Below are positions 6,192 through 9,945 of a DNA stretch of 9,945 nucleotides, piece after piece. The position numbers and the translations under genes were made by a program. This DNA is from Candidatus Colwelliibacteriota bacterium (GTDB lineage Bacteria; Patescibacteriota; Minisyncoccia; UBA6257; Colwellbacteraceae): contig JALOAR010000019.1 of NCBI GenBank assembly GCA_023228665.1, positions 1-9,945 of the forward strand, in the 5' to 3' direction. Every line of letters starts with the position of its first letter. Position 1 is the first letter of the stretch. The notes under the pieces are model-generated. The model ran no database searches, was not told the origin of the DNA, and was given only the letters and a program-made list of their open reading frames with translations.

Positions 6192-7502
6192 ATGGATTTT
6201 ATAATCGAGACTTTAGGCGGATCTCTCGGCAGTTTGCTTATAGGCGGTCTTTTGCTCTTTATCGCCTTTTTTGCGTTAAAAGCCTTAATTAGTTTTCTTA
6301 AAAACTGGTGGCTGGACGAAGCCCAGAAGAAATTTATTTCCGAAATAGAGAATATTATTCTTGAAATAAAATTTCCTAAGGAAAACGAAATATTTCCTAA
6401 GGCAATGGAGCAAATGCTTGCCAGTTTTTACCAGATATATAGTTTTGGCATTAAGCCGGAAAAAAAATGGCTTGAAGGCCAAATAGAAGAAAGCGTTTCT
6501 CTTGAAATGGTTTCTTCTAAACAGGGTATAAGGTTTTTTATCAGGTTTAATAAAAAGAACAAGCCTCTTGTTGAAGCAGCTATTTTTTCCCAATATCCTG
6601 ATGTCGAATTAGTTGAAGCGGAAGATTACGTTAAAGAATTTTCCCAGGATTTGCCGGATGAAGAATACGATATTTTCGGCGCTGATATGGTCCTCGGAAA
6701 GGACAGTGCTTATCCGATAAGGACATATCCTTATTTCTTTGGCGAAAGAAAATATGAAGAGCAAGAAGTTGATCCTATAGCTACGCTTGCCGAGGTTATG
6801 TCTAATCTTCAGTCTGATGAAAGGGTATGGATACAGGTTCTTATCAGCCCTGCCGGAAGCAAGCTAAGAGAAGCAGCTGACAAGCTTATTGCGAAACTAT
6901 CCGGGAAAAAAGAGCCTCCAAAGAAAAAAGGGCTTGTCGGCGGATTATTAGAGTTTACTCATCAAGCCGCTCTTGCACCGGTTAAGTATCCCGAATGGTC
7001 AGGCGGAGAAAAGACGGAAGATAAGCCGAAGTCTATTTCCCACATAGAAAATGAAGTAATTAGAGCCGTAGATGCTAAGGCTTCTAAGCTCGCTTTTGAA
7101 TCCATAATCAGGATTATCTATATCGATAAGAAAGATAGTTTCACCAGTTCTAATCCAAAAGCGGTAACTAGCGCATTCCAGCAATTCAATACGCAAAATC
7201 TAAATTTTATCCGACCGCATAAATTAACTATGACAATTCCTCCGCGCTTTTTCGTGCCGAATAGAAAGGAAATTCTTCTCAAAAAAAAGAAGGAGATATA
7301 TAAAAACTACCTTAGCAGAAAATTTATGGCTCACACTAATGTTGAAAAAATGTTCAGAAAACATCTGGAACCTTCCCTATTTAATATCGAGGAGATTGCA
7401 ACTATATTTCATCCTCCTATCAGAAAAGTTTCTGCTACAGGCTTAAGACAGGCGGAACCTAAAAAAGGCGCTCCTCCGGCAAATTTGCCTATAAGCGAAT
7501 AA
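6192..7502 (+). CDS. Membrane-anchored partner protein of a VirD4-like ATPase (DUF8128-like)
   Basis: This 436-aa protein has one strong N-terminal membrane span (residues 12-35) after a short GGSLGSLLIGG lead, then NWWLDEAQ and a long soluble region, presumably cytoplasmic. Residues 45-235 look like an alpha/beta domain containing FGIKPEKKWLEGQIEESV and RFFIRF. The segment 238-285 is Lys/Pro/Gly-rich and probably a linker. Residues 285-415 form a second domain with FESIIRIIYI and a final NIEEIATIFHPP motif (398-409). Motifs like that last one occur at the end of the corresponding domain in proteins paired or fused with HerA/VirD4-type ATPases. The DUF name is from memory. It sits 7 nt after the HTH gene and 13 nt before the ATPase gene, so a complex with the ATPase is the natural reading, with this protein as membrane anchor. 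No enzymatic motif is visible. There is no Shine-Dalgarno; TAAAAT lies 9 nt before the ATG. Confidence 0.85.
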   Translation: MDFIIETLGGSLGSLLIGGLLLFIAFFALKALISFLKNWWLDEAQKKFISEIENIILEIKFPKENEIFPKAMEQMLASFYQIYSFGIKPEKKWLEGQIEESVSLEMVSSKQGIRFFIRFNKKNKPLVEAAIFSQYPDVELVEAEDYVKEFSQDLPDEEYDIFGADMVLGKDSAYPIRTYPYFFGERKYEEQEVDPIATLAEVMSNLQSDERVWIQVLISPAGSKLREAADKLIAKLSGKKEPPKKKGLVGGLLEFTHQAALAPVKYPEWSGGEKTEDKPKSISHIENEVIRAVDAKASKLAFESIIRIIYIDKKDSFTSSNPKAVTSAFQQFNTQNLNFIRPHKLTMTIPPRFFVPNRKEILLKKKKEIYKNYLSRKFMAHTNVEKMFRKHLEPSLFNIEEIATIFHPPIRKVSATGLRQAEPKKGAPPANLPISE

Positions 7503-7515
7503 TATTATTAAGACT

Positions 7516-8967
7516 ATGGAAGATATTAATTTTTTTGGAAAAACAACTTTTAGAAATAAGCAGACTAAATTTGGAATAAAGATTGATGATCGCCGCCGCC
7601 ATATGTATCTAGTAGGTAAAACCGGCATGGGTAAGACGACTATGATGGAAAATATGGTAATGGAAGATATTCGATCCGGTAAAGGAGTCGGCTTAATAGA
7701 TCCTCATGGTCAGTTTGCCGAAAAAATATTAGATTTCGTTCCTGCTAACAGAATAGACGATGTTGTCTATTTTTCTCCTGCGGATATCGATTATCCAATC
7801 GGTTTTAATCCGCTTGAATCAGTTGGGGGAGAGTTTAGGCACCTTATCGCTTCTGGAATGATGGGCGTATTTAAAAAAATATGGGTTGATGCCTGGTCTG
7901 CCAGGATGGAATATATCCTGAATAACGCTCTTCTCGCTCTTTTGGAATTTCCTAATGCAACGCTTCTTGATGTAATGAAGATGCTTACAGATAAAGATTT
8001 TAGAAAAAAGACTGTTGAAATTCTTGAAGATCCCGTAGTTAAGAATTTTTGGGTTAACGAATTTGGAAAATATACGGATAGGTATGCCTCCGAAGCTGTT
8101 GCTGCCATTCAGAATAAAATCGGCCAATTTATTGCTAATCCGCTTATAAGAAACATAATAGGCCAGCCAAAATCTTCTTTAAGGATGAGGGAAATAATAG
8201 ATGACGGAAAAATATTCATCGCTAATCTGTCCCACGGAAGAATAGGGGAAGATAATTCGGCCTTGCTGGGCGCTATGCTTATAACAAAGCTTCAGCAAGC
8301 AGCTATGAGCCGTATTGATGTTTCCGAAGAAGAGAGAAAAGACTTTTTCTTATATATAGATGAATTTCAAAATTTTTCCACCGATTCTTTCGCTGTTATT
8401 TTATCCGAGGCAAGAAAGTATCGCCTTGGCCTTATTCTCGCCCATCAATACATTGAGCAGTTAAGCGATGTCGTTAAACCAGCCATATTCGGCAACGTGG
8501 GTACGATAGTTTCTTTCAGAGTTGGCGCTGAAGACGCTGAATTCCTTGAAAAGGAATTCTATCCCGAATTTGATGCAAATGATCTTGTTAATGCCGGCAA
8601 GCATAATTTTTATGTAAAGCTTATGATCGACGGCGTTGCTTCAAGGCCTTTTTCAGCCCAAAACCTCGGCTTTCTTAGTAAAGAAGAAGGAGAAGAATCT
8701 TTTAAAGACCTTATTATAGAGCAGAGCCGAAATAAATATGGCCTCCCTAAAGTGCAGATAGAGAGAAAGATAATAGAAAGGTGGAGAGGCGAGGATGAAA
8801 AGCCGAAAGAAAGAGCTGCCCGTAAGGCTGAAATGCCAATAGAAAAAATGCTTCGCCCCGTAAAGCCTAAAAAAGAAATAGTTCTTGATGAGTTAAGAGA
8901 TGCTCTTGATAAAGCTATTAGCAACGACGAGCCTCCGCCTGAAAATAATACCGAACTTGACGAATAA
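7516..8967 (+). CDS. VirD4/TraD-like P-loop ATPase (type IV secretion coupling-protein family)
   Basis: This 483-aa protein is a motor ATPase of the HerA/VirD4 group, which in conjugation and type IV secretion forms hexamers that push DNA or protein through a membrane. Walker A is GKTGMGKT (34-41), directly after HMYLV. GVGLIDPHGQFAEKIL (58-72) is the typical following strand. Walker B is FFLYIDEFQNF (277-287), with Asp282/Glu283. LGLILAHQYIEQL (304-316) is the sensor-like motif typical of TraD/TraG proteins. NVGTIVSFRVG (327-337) holds a candidate arginine finger, Arg335. The C-terminus (about 420-483) is charged, Pro-rich and probably disordered. There is no membrane span, unlike canonical VirD4, so anchoring would come from the adjacent upstream protein. 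No relaxase, VirB4 or pilus channel gene is in view, so conjugation cannot be assumed; DNA uptake, segregation or secretion are alternatives. TATTAT lies 7 nt before the ATG; there is no Shine-Dalgarno. Confidence 0.93.
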   Translation: MEDINFFGKTTFRNKQTKFGIKIDDRRRHMYLVGKTGMGKTTMMENMVMEDIRSGKGVGLIDPHGQFAEKILDFVPANRIDDVVYFSPADIDYPIGFNPLESVGGEFRHLIASGMMGVFKKIWVDAWSARMEYILNNALLALLEFPNATLLDVMKMLTDKDFRKKTVEILEDPVVKNFWVNEFGKYTDRYASEAVAAIQNKIGQFIANPLIRNIIGQPKSSLRMREIIDDGKIFIANLSHGRIGEDNSALLGAMLITKLQQAAMSRIDVSEEERKDFFLYIDEFQNFSTDSFAVILSEARKYRLGLILAHQYIEQLSDVVKPAIFGNVGTIVSFRVGAEDAEFLEKEFYPEFDANDLVNAGKHNFYVKLMIDGVASRPFSAQNLGFLSKEEGEESFKDLIIEQSRNKYGLPKVQIERKIIERWRGEDEKPKERAARKAEMPIEKMLRPVKPKKEIVLDELRDALDKAISNDEPPPENNTELDE

Positions 8968-8970
8968 CAG

Positions 8971-9050
8971 CTTATTCTTAGAAATAAGTCATTGAAAATT
9001 CCCGCTAGTCATTATTCTATGTTTGATTAATAGCCTAAAATAGGCGGGAG
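8971..9050 (+). other. Intergenic inverted repeats upstream of efp
   Basis: The 101-nt gap before efp holds a small hairpin, CTTATT/AATAAG (8971-8976 with 8983-8988), with no T run. It also holds a wider inverted repeat, TCCCGCTA (9000-9007) against TAGGCGGGA (9041-9049), perfect but for one extra base. An inner hairpin, GCCTA/TAGGC (9033-9037 with 9041-9045), uses the same right arm, so the two folds exclude each other. The region could be an efp leader or a small repeat element. A poor promoter candidate (TTGAAA at 8992, TATTCT at 9013, 15-nt spacing) lies inside. Confidence 0.4.
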
Positions 9051-9068
9051 AAATTAAAATTATTTACT

Positions 9069-9638
9069 ATGATCTCATACACCGAACTTAAAAAAGGAAC
9101 AATAATCCTTCTAAATAACGATCCTTACGAAGTAGTTGATACTAAGTTTGTAAGAATGCAACAGCGAAAAGCTGTTGTTCAGAGCAAATTAAAAAATCTT
9201 AAATCCGGAAAAGTTATTGATAAATCTTGGCAGGCTTCAGAAAATATCGAAGAAGCTGATTTTCAAAAACAGGAAATAACTTTTATCTACTCGCATAAAG
9301 GAGAGTTTTGGTTCCAAGAAAAAGGAAACCCGCAAAACAGGATGATGGTTCCCGAAGATGCGATCGGCGACAATGCTAATTTCCTAAAACCACAAACAGA
9401 CGTTACTGCTTATATACTTGAAGGAGAGATAATTAAAATAGTTCCTCCTATCAAGGTTGAAGTTGAAGTGACCGAAGCCCCTCCGGCAGTTAAAGGAAAC
9501 ACTGCTCAAGGAGGAGATAAAATGGTTACTGTAGAAACCGGAGCTAAAGTAACTGTACCTCTCTTTATAAATCAAGGAGATATTATCAGAATAAACACCG
9601 AGACCGGCTCTTATGTAGAAAGAGTTGAGAAAAACTAA
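9069..9638 (+). CDS. efp: Elongation factor P
   Basis: EF-P binds ribosomes stalled on proline runs and promotes peptide bond formation. At 189 aa it has the family's normal length and three-barrel layout: a KOW-like N domain (about 1-65, MISYTELKKGTIILLNNDPY), a middle OB domain (66-128, with the typical FLKPQTDVTAYILEGEII) and a C-terminal OB domain (129-189, LPP replaced by VPP, then GNTAQGGDK, VETGAKVTVPLFI and GDIIRINTETGSYVERV). The loop that reaches the peptidyl transferase centre reads VRMQQRKAVVQSK (28-40). By alignment to E. coli the modified Lys34 position falls on Gln32, so the usual lysine or rhamnosyl-arginine site is absent from the tip, with Arg33 and Lys34 just after it. The ATG has no Shine-Dalgarno; TAAAAT (9055-9060) lies 8 nt upstream. 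A strong terminator follows 34 nt after the stop, so the gene is probably transcribed alone or last. Confidence 0.97.
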   Translation: MISYTELKKGTIILLNNDPYEVVDTKFVRMQQRKAVVQSKLKNLKSGKVIDKSWQASENIEEADFQKQEITFIYSHKGEFWFQEKGNPQNRMMVPEDAIGDNANFLKPQTDVTAYILEGEIIKIVPPIKVEVEVTEAPPAVKGNTAQGGDKMVTVETGAKVTVPLFINQGDIIRINTETGSYVERVEKN

Positions 9639-9672
9639 ACACATAAATAATCGATATCTAATCGCAAAACTT

Positions 9673-9718
9673 AAAAACCTGTAATTGGAAACGGCCGTTT
9701 CCAATTACAGGTTTTTTT
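9673..9718 (+). terminator. Intrinsic terminator after efp (perfect 44-nt palindrome plus T run)
   Basis: Bases 9673-9716 are a perfect inverted repeat: 22 bases on each side of the GG/CC centre at 9694/9695. The stem begins AAAAACCTG and the right arm ends CAGGTTTTT, continuing to seven T in all (9712-9718). The A run on the left makes it usable from either strand. It separates efp from the pilin gene. Confidence 0.93.
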
Positions 9719-9765
9719 GTCTACTAACTAAATCAATCCTTATTTCTATAGTAAAATAAGAAAAC

Positions 9766-9945
9766 ATGTCCATCCGCAGCCTAAAGAGATTCACCCGCCA
9801 AAATTTTGTGAAACAAAACTTAGGCGGGTTCACCCTCGTCGAGCTCCTCATAGTAATAGCAATTTTAGCCGTTTTGGCTGCAGCAGTAGTCATTGTCTTG
9901 AACCCAGCAGAACTCTTGGCCCAAGCTCGAGACTCTGAACGTATA
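9766..9945 (+). CDS. Type IV pilin / pseudopilin precursor, N-terminal part, 3' truncated by window edge
   Basis: Sixty codons are visible with no stop. The leader is a long basic 21 residues (MSIRSLKRFT... ending QNLGG). The class III signal GG|FTLVELLIVIAILAVLAA follows, with the prepilin peptidase cut expected between Gly21 and Phe22 and the conserved Glu at position +5 (Glu26). The hydrophobic helix runs to about residue 45, then NPAELLAQARDSERI, a continuation I recall as common in CPR pilins. After cleavage the subunit would be inserted into a type IV pilus or a related filament used for attachment or DNA uptake. The start is fixed by an in-frame stop at 9757-9759. There is no Shine-Dalgarno; TAAAAT (9752-9757) ends 8 nt before the ATG. 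Codons such as CTC, GTC, GAG and CGC are noticeably more frequent than in the upstream genes. The leader-coding DNA forms an inverted repeat (separate entry). The globular domain lies beyond the window, so which pilin it is cannot be said. Confidence 0.93.
   Translation, partial: MSIRSLKRFTRQNFVKQNLGGFTLVELLIVIAILAVLAAAVVIVLNPAELLAQARDSERI
9793..9829 (+). repeat. Inverted repeat within the pilin leader-coding sequence
   Basis: ACCCGCC (9793-9799) pairs with GGCGGGT (9823-9829), and TTTTGT (9804-9809) pairs with ACAAAA (9813-9818) around a GAA loop. A symmetric 4-by-4 internal loop separates the two stems. The right arm encodes the Gly-Gly just before the cleavage site. It could hinder or regulate translation, or be a recombination site; no function is shown. 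Confidence 0.6.

Noticed and set aside
7791..8127. Two overlapping minus-strand frames of 102-105 codons inside the ATPase gene
   Set aside because: Both are antisense to strongly conserved VirD4-like sequence, and neither product has a recognisable motif.
1..9945. Alternative genetic code (UGA as Gly, as in Gracilibacteria/SR1)
   Set aside because: All conserved proteins read through at full length with the standard code and no in-frame TGA. The lack of TGA stops (eight TAA, one TAG) is expected for an AT-rich genome.
1..9945. CRISPR array or insertion sequence
   Set aside because: No regularly spaced repeats, cas genes, transposase or terminal inverted repeats were seen; the only direct repeat is the two-copy tRNA-end unit.

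Overview
The window looks like chromosomal DNA of a Candidate Phyla Radiation (Patescibacteria) bacterium, most likely Parcubacteria-like. The reasons are the AT-rich, densely packed genes, the compact SecD, the sigma-region-4/HARE protein, the paired VirD4-like ATPase and membrane partner, an EF-P with a Gln-Gln loop tip, a long-leader type IV pilin, and almost no Shine-Dalgarno sequences. This placement is inferred from protein character; no 16S or ribosomal protein gene is present. Every gene is on the + strand.

Layout. (1) 1-2736: a chaperone block holding the 3' third of dnaK (cut by the window edge), an unrecognised multi-pass membrane protein whose start overlaps the dnaK tail by 62 nt in another frame, and a full dnaJ. 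(2) 2781-2852: tRNA-Lys(UUU). It is followed by about 210 nt of non-coding DNA carrying a diverged direct repeat of the tRNA 3' end plus its downstream hairpin. The DNA between the copies can fold into several stem-loops. (3) 3065-5273: secD and secF, 1 nt apart, encoding the SecDF accessory complex of the Sec translocon. (4) 5322-8967: a consensus sigma70-type promoter whose predicted start falls on the ATG of a sigma-region-4 plus HARE-HTH protein. Two tightly spaced genes follow, for a single-span membrane protein and a VirD4/TraD-like ATPase. (5) 8968-9068: a spacer with small inverted repeats. (6) 9069-9638: efp, closed by a perfect 44-nt palindrome with a T run. (7) 9766-9945: the first 60 codons of a type IV pilin, cut by the window edge, with an inverted repeat inside its leader-coding region.

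How the parts fit. dnaK/dnaJ, tRNA-Lys, secDF and efp are housekeeping genes for folding, translation and export. The less ordinary unit is the three-gene block 5357-8967: a DNA-binding protein with sigma-like and RNA-polymerase-delta-like modules, a membrane-anchored partner and a DNA-pump-type ATPase, with no relaxase or other conjugation gene in view. The best candidates for something undescribed are that block, the repeat/structured segment behind the tRNA, and the structured pilin leader. All structure calls were made by eye.
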